Source: Metaphire vulgaris (lineage: Eukaryota; Annelida; Clitellata; Crassiclitellata; Megascolecidae). From it: a stretch of 64,000 nt of DNA. The notes beneath the pieces are model-generated. The model was not told where the DNA came from. It worked only from the letters and a program-made list of their open reading frames with translations, and made no database searches. Below, one piece after another: positions 11,992 to 25,398 of this stretch (its first letter is position 1; each line of letters begins with the position of its first letter). The stretch lies in contig CM030868.1 of NCBI GenBank assembly GCA_018105865.1, positions 62,001 to 126,000 of the forward strand, written 5' to 3'. Both the position numbers and the translations under genes were made by a program.

Positions 11992-14900
11992 CATAGCAAC
12001 AGCTGAATGACGGTTGTTCACCTTTTTCCGCGTCGCCTTTCCTTCCAAAGAGTTAACACCCGATGTACTCATTGTCAGTTGAGTCGACAACGGGCGCTAC
12101 ACGAATCAAACTTACTTACGCTAAACAAATAAAACTTACTTATTTACTTGAAGGGTAGGAGTACATACTTCATTACTTACTTATACTCCTATAGACTTTT
12201 AAATATAATAATTATTATATCTATGTTGACTTCCTGACAGCGTGTGTGAAGCATTTGTAACAATCGTGCGTACAAAAGATCGATTTTCTTCTAAAATCCC
12301 AAGGAAAATACAACTAATAAGTGGTGTATGTTGATAATGCTAGTGAGTAGCACGATATAAATTAATAAAACGACCGGAAGAAGCAAAGAAGACAGGCCGA
12401 TGAAATCACCGTCGACGATGATGCGGCGCTGGTATCTCAGACCAAGTTTTTCTCATATGCACAAGCGCCAGCTCGCCAGTAATGCTCGCTAGTGAAACCG
12501 CAGCGTAACCGGTGAAACCGACTCTCGTCAGGCATATTTCGGCTATCCTGGGGCGCCCGTTAGGGTCTCTACCCGTCGATAATCTTTTCAGAACACTTTC
12601 ATTATGTAACCACCGGATAATGCAAATTTGCCACAGGCTTTTGCTTAAAGGTTGTGGCTACTGGTGAATCGTGGTGATTGTTATAGCAGATGTGTTGTGA
12701 TAGTTTTCAATGGTGATAATATATCTCTGCGATTTCTGTCTTCTATTATACAGTATATCTTATTATAGAATGTTTGATTTTAGGGTGATGCTGGTCGACC
12801 AGGTCTTCCAGGACCTCAAGGTCTTCGGGTAAATTTCTACTGAATTTATTTTTGCCATATTTTTTTATTATATATATTATTTTCGCTCGCTTGAAGTCCT
12901 GTTCACTTGACTACATTCATTTGCATGTTCAGTACCTTATTTAGGATTATCCTATTGAATAGGAAAGTAAATGCTGATGCAAATACATTCATTAAAGTAG
13001 TGAAAAATAAAATAAAAATTCTCAAAAGCTTGTATATTATTTCTTTTAGTTCTTTGTCAGATTTCTTTTTCAATAATTGTTATTAAATTTTGCAAAGTTA
13101 TATTGATAGTTATTTCTTCTTGTTTTAGGGGTCTCCAGGTGGTGCTGGTTCTGATGGTAAAGAAGGAAGACCTGGTTCACCGGTCAGCTTTCAGGAATTC
13201 ATTAGTCATTCTGTGCTGCTTTTCCATTAAATAAGTTGATTATCAGCACATGTTTAGCTGATTCATAATAGCAGGTTTCAGTCTTCATGAATTAAACTGC
13301 TTTTCAGAATCAACTTTGATACTTTTTTGACCTTTTTCGGATTCTGATGCGGGTAATGGAAATACTGAAGCACTCTTGAAATATGTGAGCCTGACTAAGT
13401 GAATTTAAGACTGCTTTATATTGTAAGTTGAAGCATTACATATACCATTTGCATGCCCAGTGCTTCATTGTTTGGAATTGAGAGAGACAGAGACAGGGAC
13501 AGAGAGAGTTTGAGGGAGAGATGTACAGTAGAGAGAGTGCTTTCGTATCCATAGCTGTTTAATCACTCAGACACCATCTGATAATGGTCATATAAAATAT
13601 GGAATATTACATTGATTCTTAATAGGGACCACCGGGAAAAGATGGGAAGTCAGGTGAGCTTGGTCCAATTGGCATTCAGGGTCTTCCAGGAATACAAGGA
13701 CAACCAGGAGAGAAAGGAAGAGAGGTGAGGGTAAACCATAATTTTCAAAATTATTCATATTGACGTGATGAAATTATGAATTTGAGATGGCAATTTTAAA
13801 TCGTATGTAAATTATTCTAATTCTTTTAAATCATATTAGAACTCTTGTGTGCAATTTAGGGATCACCAGGAAGAGATGGATCGGCTGGTAGAATTGGTTC
13901 CCCAGGACCTCAAGGCTCAAGAGGCAATGATGGTGAAGCTGGAAACCCAGGTGGCCCAGGAGGAAAAGTAAGTGATTTTTAAAAGTGTACAGCTGAAAAC
14001 AGCAAATTTTAAAGTATAATGGCTGACGATGTTGACATTTTCTGTTATTTTTATGTGAAAGTGCTTTACACTATGGTTATCCACTTGAAGTTTTACACAG
14101 ATCAAATATATTTGTATTTTGTTTTCAGGGTCCCACTGGTGAGAGAGGATCACCGGGTGAAAGAGGAAATCCAGGAGTTCAGGTGATATAATAATTAATT
14201 TATGACTTTCATTTAACTTATTAGAATGTTTACAGAAACTCTTTAATGAGCTGTATTGTAAAGAATTTTCTGTCATTATAGTTTTCAGCTGTGAACTTGT
14301 AAATCGACGACAATTAGCATTTTGAAATCTCTTGAAGGGTCTGGTTGGAACTCCTGGAGTGCCAGGAGAAGGTGGATCTTTGGGGCTTCCTGGTCCACCA
14401 GGACCGCCAGGACCAGCTGGAATCATTGGACCTGCGGTAAATGAATTTGCTTTCTCTGAAGTTATAGGCAATTTCGTGTTTAGTACAGACTATGGCATAG
14501 TAGAGTAGGACCTAATCGCCAGCTGATTGAATTCAGTCTCTTTGCATTCATTATTTTGCTTGAAGTTCGAAAGCAATAATGTGATACATTGATTATAATT
14601 TATTTCAATTAATGTCATGAATTCAAGGAAAGTTGCTTGGGTGGAGTATCGACCATGATGATGATGATGTTGTTGTTGTTGTAGGGTACTCGTGGAAGAC
14701 CAGGGGAACCTGGTCAGTCAGGCCCTCGAGGATATCCAGGAGAAAGAGGAAATCCAGGACCAGAGGGAAAAGCGGGTGAACCCGTACGTACTCTGGCCTG
14801 CAGCTTTGTTGTTTAAAAACTAGTTTTCATTTCAACTTCAGAATGCCAAAGAATCAAGAGGAAAGAATGTGATCTTTATTATCCTTTAAAGTCTCTATCA

Positions 14901-17103
14901 GTTTGAAAGATACGTTCTTGAAGTTATATTCAATTTGGTGAAATATTGAGTGATCGGATCATGCATAATTTCAGAGGTGGTTTACATTTTAGGGAAGTGA
15001 TGGAGTAAAAGGAGAAACAGGACCACCTGGACCATCTGGAAATGTGGTAAAGTTTCTGCTTTATTTAGAATTAATTCTCTATATTTGCTGCTCCTGCATT
15101 TCTACGTTTAGTTTCTAAATAGACTCGGAATTGCACTAATTTAAAGATCATTTGACTGTGTTATGTTCTGCACTGTGTAGGGTTTCCCTGGAGAGAATGG
15201 CAATGCAGGAGGTCCTGGTTCCAAAGGAAATCAGGTGAGTTGCCAACATGCACGATCACATACACTTACATGTCTCTTGAGAAACTGTGCTACAGTCGGA
15301 TTTTAAAAATCTGGAATTCGGTTCACCGCTGTTTTGATTGTAATTTCTATTTCAAGTAAATTGTCACTTGATACTTATGTTTATCCTGAGAGCTTTTTTG
15401 AAATTATTTCTTGAGGCATTTTGAAAATTTTCAGTCTTCATTTATGTGTGACATTTTAAAAATCTTTCATTGCTCCAGAATCAATTGCTTTTGTTATTTA
15501 GGGCAATCCCGGTGGTCGTGGAAGAGCTGGTCCTCCTGGAAAAGCTGGAGAACCAGTATGTTATGACTGATGCTCTTAGTGATATTTGCATAGAAAATCA
15601 ATTGCTTCATCCAACACTCCTTTTCAAAAGCAATGAATTTTATCTCTTCAGGATTTGATTAGAATCAGCATTTGCTGTTGATTAGCATCAGCAGTTTTGC
15701 TTTGTTGTGAAGTAGAGGCAGTGTTTTATCTAGGCCTGTCAAGGGGAGATTCCCCCAAAACTAACAAATCCCCCCCCAAATCCCAGCACTGATACAAATT
15801 TTTGCATTGAATTGTGTTTCTTCATTTGCAGCCAAGTCAATCCCCCCCCCCTGAAGGCCTGGAGTCAGGATAAAGCACTGAGTAGAGGAAGACTTTTTGC
15901 TTTTTGATGATTTAAATCCTATTTATATTAATTGTTGAAATCATTTTATTGTTTTTCTCAAATATATGTAGCATTCTTATCTGCTTTTTCTCACAGGGTG
16001 CACCAGGACCTCAAGGTAAAGAAGGACCTGAGGGAATAGTGAGAGCAAAGGGTGAAATAGGTGAGCGAGGTTCTCAAGGAGATCAAGGAAAACCAGGGGT
16101 TGCAGGAGAGAAAGGTCCCCCAGGTCAGATTGGGGCTGCTGGAACTGTTGGTGTTCCAGTAAGTTTCTTTTTAATCTTAACAAAAAATTCAAAATAAATA
16201 GAAGCATTTATTATAGCTCAGTGTTTTCCAATTAGTTGTTGTTAAAATTAAAACCCTATGTTTGCTGGTAACATGATACAAAGTGGGTAGATTGAACTGT
16301 ATTGTTGAAAATCTGTTTACATTTTGAATCTAGGGATCTCCAGGACCGGCTGGTGAGAGAGGAGAAGAAGGATTACCTGGACAAAGAGTTAGCAAATCTT
16401 GTTATTATAATTATCTTTGTTCCTTTCTTTTATCTTGAGTCAAGCAAACTGATTCATTGGTGTTGCTGCTGATTAATTAGAGCTTTATAATGCAGAAATT
16501 GAAGATGAGCTGTAATTCATCAACAACTAAGTTCTTTCTGCTTAGAACTCCATGCTATCAGAATCATGTCTAATCTGATTTTAACCCCTTAACCGTGTAT
16601 TTAACTGTAACTCAATGTAAAATGGACGGATATATCCGAGATCCACAGTTAAGGGGTTAAACCATACTTCCTCAAAACCAGTGTGCTTGCAAGTTTTGTG
16701 CTATTTTTGACAAATCTTTGTCGTGTACTGACCACATTAATCAAGTACGCAAACATTCTCATTTCATATTCGTAGGAATCGTCTATCAGATTATGTTAAT
16801 ATTCATCTTTCCAGTTTTGTTGTCAACAGCTGACCAGATTACTGCAATTCTCTACATGATGAAATTGGCAAAAGAGCATTTCTGGTGTATGCCAAAAAAA
16901 TTTGAAATTGATTACATCTGTCAACTCTTTAATTTTTGCTGTCCGGTCTAAAGTCTTGTCTAGAAACAAAATTCATCAATAGTCTGCATTGCAGTTTCTT
17001 TTTGGTGTTGATCTGGTTTTTTATGAGTGAATTTAAATGCCACCAATTAATGTCTTTGTGTATTAAAAATGATATTGGAAAGTAAAATTATATATACATG
17101 TAA

Positions 17104-17150
<47 letters not shown>

Positions 17151-19003
17151 ATAATTTGTGTAAAACTGTTAGTAAATATTCTTATTCTGTTAACATTAGT
17201 AATAGATTTAAGAGAATCAATCTTATTGATTGTATAGCTTCTTTTATGAGGATCATAATGTTGTTGAAGACTTAGGGTTAGGTTGGCAATAAATTTTGTT
17301 AACCACACTTGAGAGTTTCCTTAAGTTTGTGTTACTGTTCTTGCTTTAGAGTGTCTGCAGAATGTCTTTTGGCCTTAGTAGTAGTATTGTCAGTTTGTCA
17401 GCACAGTTTGTTTGCCTACCTTTCTTTCTACTATCTTTCATAAATTTCTTAGGTATCTGTTGATTTTGCTTTTCTTTGTATTTGCATTTGATTGGCATCT
17501 GTTCTAATATTCTGGATCTTTATTTAGTTATTGATGTAATATTTTATTGATTTTTTCAATAGGGAATAGATGGTCCACCAGGACCACAGGGTGACAGAGG
17601 AGCGCCTGGACCAGAGGGAAAAGAAGGAGGAGTTGGCCGTGATGGTTCTCCTGGTCCTGCTGGACAAACTGGTGAAACAGGGCCGGCCGGACTTCCTGGG
17701 CTACCAGGTGGACCTGGTCCACAGGGATTAAATGGACCGCCAGGCCCAGCTGGCCCAGCTGGAAGTCCAGGCCCCAAGGTAGCCATGTAGAAGCTTTTTA
17801 ATTGAGAGTACCAAGTTTTTTAAAGTCTGAGGAAAGCTAATGAATTCATTTGAAAAAGCTTTGTATGATTATGTATTCAAAAAAGTCAAAGTCCTTCCCA
17901 AGCCTCACGGGCTCATAGGGCGGCACTGATCTCCATTTCTATAGCCCTTAGCCAGGCATGCAATACCTCGGACACAGGGCTAGTGCATTGCATAGCGTAC
18001 CTGTTTGACTTAACACAACCTCTTACCACTGCTCCTCATCTTACCGCCGCCTTCTATTGAGTAGGACTTAGTCGATCTTAGGGCTCCTGTGGGTCTCAAA
18101 CCCGTGACCTTCTGCTCTGTTGTCCAACATTGTTACCATTCTGCAAACTTCCTGCCCCTCACGATTATGTATTAGTTTTCAAAAAATTATCGTGTGAAAA
18201 GGCATCTGAGAGATTGCTGAAGACTGACTCTTTTTAAGAGAGTGTTTTGTTATTGAAAAAATATTTTTGGTCGAATTTTTCATGGCATGCTGTAGTGATT
18301 GACTGAGATTTCTGTTGAGTATTTTGATAATTCTGCTGCATGAATATCTAACACTTCTTTTAGATGCAAAAAAGACTGATCTGCTTGTTCATTGTTGCCT
18401 CTTAGAAAATTGCATTCAATGCTGTTTTATCAGGGAGGTAGAGGTGACCCTGGCAAAGAAGGTTGGCCAGGTGAGAATGGACGCCCAGGTGAACCAGGAC
18501 TTGATGGGCAAAGAGGTGATCGTGGTGATCAAGGACCGCCAGTTAGTATAATTTGTTTTAAAATATCAATGTCATTTTACAAATTGATTTTCATTATTGA
18601 TCTTTCATTATTTTTGGGATTGCATTGCACAGAGTGAATTGCTATTTTGTCATCGTACTGACCATTTCTGTTGATTTTAGGGTCCCAGTGGCCTGTCTGG
18701 ACCGCCAGGTTCTGTGGGTGAGCGAGGATTTACCGGATTGTCTGGTTTCAGAGGTGAACCCGGACCCCCAGGTGGACCTGGAGGAAGGGTAAGATTTTTA
18801 TTACCATAGCGTCATGCACATATTATACTGCAAAGGTCTCATATTTCTAGATGCAGAGGCAAGAAGACAAAGAAGGATAATACAGGAACAACCCCACAAA
18901 AGGATAATAGGGCAAAGAATGATATTACACAGCAGGATCATAATGTATGAAACATAGTGGTTCTCACACAGAGCAGACCCTACTGAATCACTCTAAACCT
19001 TGA

Positions 19004-19047
<44 letters not shown>

Positions 19048-22000
19048 TATTTATATGGTACTTGTATCATAGTGTGTTAGAATAAATTGTTTGCTGCTAT
19101 TTAGCTGAACTCATTATTGTAAATCTGATGTTGACAGATTGCCTGAACAAGTACAAGAGGGTTCACTTTAATTATTGTTTGTTTAATAGGGTGAAGTTGG
19201 TCCAGCAGGTCCATCTGGCAACAAAGGTGAAAGAGGGACCTCTGGTGAACCAGGCCAACCAGGTATACCCGGTCAGACAGGACCACCAGGCCATGAGGTG
19301 AGCGGTAACATTTTGGTCATAGATTTGTTTAAGATGTAATTTGGTTAATTTTTAATATTTCAATTTTAGTTTTGCTTTATGGTTAAAGCATTTCTTTCAG
19401 ATAAGAATGTCATCATTGTTTCACAGAATTCTCTAAGTAAGATAGTAAATAAGTAAGACGAAATTTCTAAAATGCTGCCTGAAAGCTTGGCACAGTCAAG
19501 TTAGTCAACAGGCTTATTCACAAGCGCTCAATCTGGGTAAAATCTATAATCTCTAATCTGTAGTCCATGGTGATCAAGGTTGTAGATCCAGATATACAGT
19601 CGCAGCAACGCATTTTTATGGAGGATGATAAAAAGATTTGCGGTGGATAGAATGTAGGCCTATAGTAAGGATTTCACCATAAGATTTCTTGAAAAGAAGT
19701 TTTAATTTGTTTTTGGAAAGTCTGTTGAGTGATGGCCAATGGTGAATGATTTATGGGCTGAAGAGAACTCGAGTTATTGATCTTTTGGATCAGTGACGGA
19801 TGATCATTCCAGAGATGAGGCCCAGTGCATGAGGTCGACCAATCTGAGAATTTTGGTGACGTGTGTGTTGGCCAAATGAGTGTCTGGCTGGCAGATGAAC
19901 GAGTTCACCGCTGCGTTTGACTGGTATAAAGAGATTACATAGGTACATGGGCTTTGAGAACTGGATAGCATTGTAGGTCAGGCATAGAATCTTGAAATGT
20001 ATCCGTTCTTCATTTAGAGTTGACCTTTTTAGGAGTGGTGTTATGATCGAGTGTTTAAACAAATCTGGAAATATTCTAGAAGAAAGGAAGAGATTGATAT
20101 TTTTAAAAATTACAGATGATAGGTTAGTTTAAAAGTGACTGAATTCTTATATTTCAGGGTCCATCGGGTAAAGATGGAGCACCTGGATTAGTTGGATATC
20201 CTGGAGACAAGGGACCACCAGGACCTGGAGGCTCTCCTGGTCAGCCCGGTTCACCTGGATTACAGGTAAACTGATTAAGTCTAGTTTTATTGTCCTTCAT
20301 CTGAAATGCAAAGTACAACAATGATTACCTTGAAATGTTTGCAATACACAGAATAACTGTGTGTGTAAATTTAGTTTTCTGAAAAATAACAAATTAAAGA
20401 TGCAGCCTATCTTGTAATTAGTTATTTGTTGTGTAATAATATTATTAATTAAGCTCAAATGCATTGACAGGGTCATCGTGGACCTCCTGGATCAAGTGGA
20501 CCTTCTGGAGAAAGAGGAGACAGGGTGATGATAATTATAGTTATAACAATACTTCTGTAATTATTTACACACACCTCATAGATGTTACCAGATATTTTGA
20601 AAGAATGCTCAGTTAGCCCTTAAATCATTATCATTAGGTAATACTCCTTTCATAATATACTAAAGTTGTTTGAAAATCCACTCAGCATTCAGTAGACAGG
20701 AACTTTTGTTAGGACAGAATGGAAGGATGATGTTTTGACTTTCTATACTGGTTCTATTGAAACAGCTTTTCATTTCTGTTGTAATTTATTTGTGGTACTT
20801 TATGTATTTTTAAATTGTTATGTAATATTTTTTTTGAGGACATGATCAAATCAAAGGTGTTTGTGTTGTTAGGGTGAGCCAGGACATGCAGGTGGCGTTG
20901 GGCCTCCAGGTCCACCAGGACCAGCGGTATGTAGGCTATGTAATAAGTGGAGAAAAGTAGATTAAACAGGCTTTAATGTTTTACATAAGTTCCATCAATG
21001 TATTTTGTTGTCATATGTAATAATATTGTAGGCTTATTTGTGCTATCTTGTGTAAATTACAATTTTGTTAAGTTTTTTGTGTTAGATCTTGTCTTAATTT
21101 CTAGTTTTGCATGATTTTAGTCGTGTGGGGTGATCTTAGTTTATGAAGGAAATATTTTGTCCAATGTCCCTTGTTTCAGGGCTCACCTGGTCTTGCCGGG
21201 GGAAAGGGAGAACGAGGCACAGGTGGAATTAAGGTGAGATTTCTCTTTAATTTAGTTTAGTTTTGTCTATCTGTGACTTATGGTAAATCTGAGAGAATTT
21301 ATGCTCAATATAAGAACTCAATTAATTGAAGGTGTATTTGATATTTACTACTAATAATTATGTTGTTTTTTATGTGAATTTTACTTTTTCTCAGGGCGAC
21401 AAGGGCTGGACTGGATATCCGGGATCTGCTGGAGCTGTTGGAAACCCCGTAAGTATCTGCAGCACTGGACTCACATTGAGACAAGCAGCAGTTTAATCAA
21501 GGAAAGACGATTATTTTAAAACTTATGAATACTCTTTGTTTGAGGTGCTTTTGTGTACTATGTACTACAGTATTTTGTATATTTTCGAATCTCTAGGGAG
21601 ACGTGGGAGTTCCAGGCCCTCCGGGACCACCAGGTCCAGATGGAACACGGGTAAGGTTTACATAATCTGTATTCAGAATTATAACTATTAATGATAATCA
21701 TGTTTTAATTTGTTTCATGAATGGAAAATTGAATCATTAATGAATAATCTATTGCTCTGATGCTACCATATAAAAGCTAGAGAATAAAGGCCATTTAGTT
21801 TTCTTGATTAAAGAGACATCTAATATTTCTCAATGTGTTGATATTTTTATTCAGGGTGAAAACGGCCAACGTGGTAATCCAGGTTCTTCAGGACAAGATG
21901 GACCTCCTGGAACACCAGGATTAGCTGTAGGAAAAAATTCCAATGAATATGAGATGAATAGGATTCTTATTGATCCTATTCATCTTTATAACAGTTCTCA

Positions 22001-25000
22001 ACAAGTTCTCTTGTGTTTAGCTTCTTGGCTATGGAATTATAGGATTTGTAATTTAAATAGAACTGACTCTGTGTAAGAAACACGCAGACTGTATTTTGTG
22101 TATGGATTTTGAATTTGGACGTACAATATGTATTCATCAAATTCAACCCAGCTTCAATTCATTTCCACTGTTTTGTATTTTTTAGGGCCAAGTTGGTCCA
22201 ACCGGTGGAATTGGTCGACCAGTAAGTTGCTATGACAATTTCTTATGTAATGGTTTGGAATTAATGGATGGTATTAAAAATACATGCTCAGTTGAGGATA
22301 AATTTTGTACCAGTTGCTAAACATACTAACAGCTTAGGATGAAATTGATTGAGCTAAAGTACTTTTTATTTGAAATTAAGTTTGAAAAATTAAATGATGA
22401 CATGCATTTTTAATTTAAATTTAGTCTCAAGTCATGATTAAATATGTTTGTTGATTTTGAAGAAAGTTCAGGTAGTGAATTTTGATACCAAATTATTTTG
22501 TAGGGGCCTCCTGGACCCCCTGGGCCGCCTGGACCCCCGGTGAGTATTTTATTTCTACTCTGAATAGTGATTTTTGCCATTACTTGGATGGTTAGCATAG
22601 TGGATGATGCATTGTATGAAACAGTCCAGCAAATGGAACTTGGCAGAATAGCCAAATTGAAGACAAGATTTTAACAATACTGTGAGTAATAGAAGTGAGA
22701 CAGATGAATAGATTTTATGCCTTAGAGACTTTGTATTTGTATTTAAATATGAATTTTTAGTGTTGTTGAACCAAACATCGTTTGATCTTATTTTAGGGTC
22801 GTGTGCCATATGGCACAAATGGTGCTGCTGCTTACAACTGGGGATATCAAACCCACTCAAAAGGACCTGATCCACTTTTGGTAAGAAATTGTGTGATTGC
22901 ACTACTCACTTCTATCATTTACATATTAAGCGGCTGTTACTGTGGTTTTCCCCATTTCTAATCCTCAGAAATGGGACTCTTACAATGTTTTCTATTGTGA
23001 TCTCACATCCTATTCACGAAATCGAAGAAGCACCTTCGTGACTTATTGAAATTTCAAGTGACTAATGCATTGGATGAAGGCAGGAAGAATTGTGTTACGT
23101 TTTTAAATCTACATTGCGAGCAATGTTTTCAGCCTTATTGCGTGATTCTATTTGGAAACAGATTAAAATAACTGTTGCGTCAACACGACGCATGTCACCA
23201 AATGAAAACGGGACTAAATTTTGAAGTAGAGGCAGTTGTTTTCGTCTATAATTAATAGAGTTGCTCATTAGTATTATGTAGAAAATCCAGCTATTGTGTT
23301 TTTTCAACAGGGCGATGATGCTGAAGTTGCTGGACTTGAGGAATTGACAGTGGAAGACGTTCAGGTTAGCTGCCTATTTACCAGTAGTCCTGGGTGTAGG
23401 AAGCCTCCATTGCCAAGGGTTTATTTTGTTCAGGAGTTTTGTATATTAGGTATTGAAACTTCTGACTAATTATGAAGAAATATATTTATGGATATACAGT
23501 TCCCCATGGTGTGGTGTGTACAATGCTTTTGAGACCACAGCCTTTTGTATTGGCATTAAGAAGGACTAATAGTTGTAAGGTTTACAAGGAAGCCCTTGCT
23601 AATGCTGAACACGGGCATTGGCTTAAGCATGGTAGGCACGTACCTAGAGCCCCGCGATATATGAGTGAAGCCACAGGCGGTGAAAAAATAATTTGTAAAA
23701 AAAGTCATTGCCCCTTTTGTTTGTTTTTTTATATTTTTTCTCCTTGAAAAGTAGAATAAACTAAAAAGGTCACTGCTTCATCTTGTTTGATTTTTATTGA
23801 TTTTCTTCTAATGTAGAATAAGCAAAAGGTCATCATTGCTTTTCAAAATATACCTAGGGCCCCAAACTTCTTAAAATGGCACTGACTGAACATGTCTGTT
23901 TATTACAGTTGTAGTTTTTTGACATGGTTGATGGTTTTGAATTTGATGAACATGATTTAGTATTTTGCATTCACTGCCTGACAGAGTGTTGTTGGTTATT
24001 TTGAAACAGAAGGACGATCGCTACCGTGGTCTGTTGAGGCAAATGGGTGAGGCGGTTGAAGCATTGAAAGATCCGAAAGGAACAACGGAAGCTCCGGCCA
24101 GAACCTGCAAACAACTTGCTGAGCAACATCAAGACTACGAAAGTGGTAAGTAATTGCTAAGCCATTGATTTTATTACATAGCATTGCAGTAAATATAAAC
24201 TATTCATTAAAAGCTGTTCTGAAGTCTAACTAATTGCATTAAATGGAAGCTATCTGATTGAGTCTTCTATTACAAAGAATGTCTCTTGGCAGAATTAATT
24301 TGTTGATTAATGAATGTAATTATATGCATTTATTTCCTTTGAATTTAGGATATTACTGGATTGATCCAAATGAGGGAAGTCCAAGTGATGCCATTAAAGT
24401 CTTCTGTGATATGAAAACTCAGCAGACGTGCATCTCGGCCGCACGTAGCAAGGTGCAAATGCCTCTCGTCACTTTCTCCATTATCCGATGCAGTCTCGAT
24501 TGAGCAAACCCTCTATTGTTTAGCGGTGGCATAGTGATGGGAAGGCAGAGGGTCCCCGGACGCCGATATGAGGCGCCAAATTGATCCCCAATTTAAAAAA
24601 AATTAAGTTAGCCTTTTACCATGATTGGTTATAGTGGGAAAGAATTTACATCAAGCTGTAAAAAAAGACTGATGAGCAAAATGAAGAAAAAAGCACCTAG
24701 TAACCTATAATGTAATTTATTTAAATAAACAAATAAACGAAAATGATGAGGACCTTTTTTGCTTGTCAGGATTTTTCAGGAGTTGAGACCATCATTAGTA
24801 CAATTTGCCCCCGGGCGATGGACTGGACACCTTCACTACACCCCACTGTTGTTTAGAGATAAGGTTGAAGCCACACTGCCTCATGGTCATGGATGCACTG
24901 ACCTTTGCCTGGTCAACAATCCACCTTGACTGGTTACTTCATGAGAGATTAAGCGCAAAAGAATAAGCAGCTACTACTGTACTATCCAAAAGCGCTATAT

Positions 25001-25078
25001 AAATTAACAAGATTTTACTTATTTACTTATGTAGAATGAACTGGATGACAAGACAGTTTTGGCTACTAGTGTGAATGC

Positions 25079-25152
<74 letters not shown>

Positions 25153-25338
25153 ATAGCTTAAATTTTAATTTTATGTCTATCTTAGCAATATGCATAAGTA
25201 AGCTATGCTTTGTTGTTGCATGATTAGAAAACCATTGTATGTCTATAGGAATGAGAAGTCTAGCATCACGGTGGACAAACTGAAAATGTTTCATAGTGGT
25301 TATGACCAGACCTGCTCCTTCTGAACTAATTAAAACCC

Positions 25339-25398
<60 letters not shown>

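Larger units (their letters stand above)
11629..12382. mobile_element. Element with long (~110 bp) terminal inverted repeats
   Basis: The sequence from 11629 (ccggtcgttttcttaactta) recurs as its reverse complement ending near 12382. Both arms share the blocks gtgctactcactagca and ccacttattagttgtatttt followed by ccttgggattttag. The interior of about 530 bases has a telomere-like palindrome, a (CAT)n tract and ACTTACTTA-type repeats. There is no ORF and no clear target duplication. This could be a foldback-type DNA transposon. Confidence 0.65.

Noticed and set aside
17556..17786. Minus-strand frame rich in Gly-Pro (collagen-like)
   Set aside because: Antisense of Gly-Pro-rich collagen code also reads as Gly-Pro; the splice sites and neighbouring exons are on the plus strand. 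The same applies to 10361-10555, 9005-9208 and 13917-14471.
17885..18165. Possible tRNA gene on the minus strand
   Set aside because: Only A- and B-box-like segments are present, with no acceptor-stem pairing that I could see; better explained as a SINE head.
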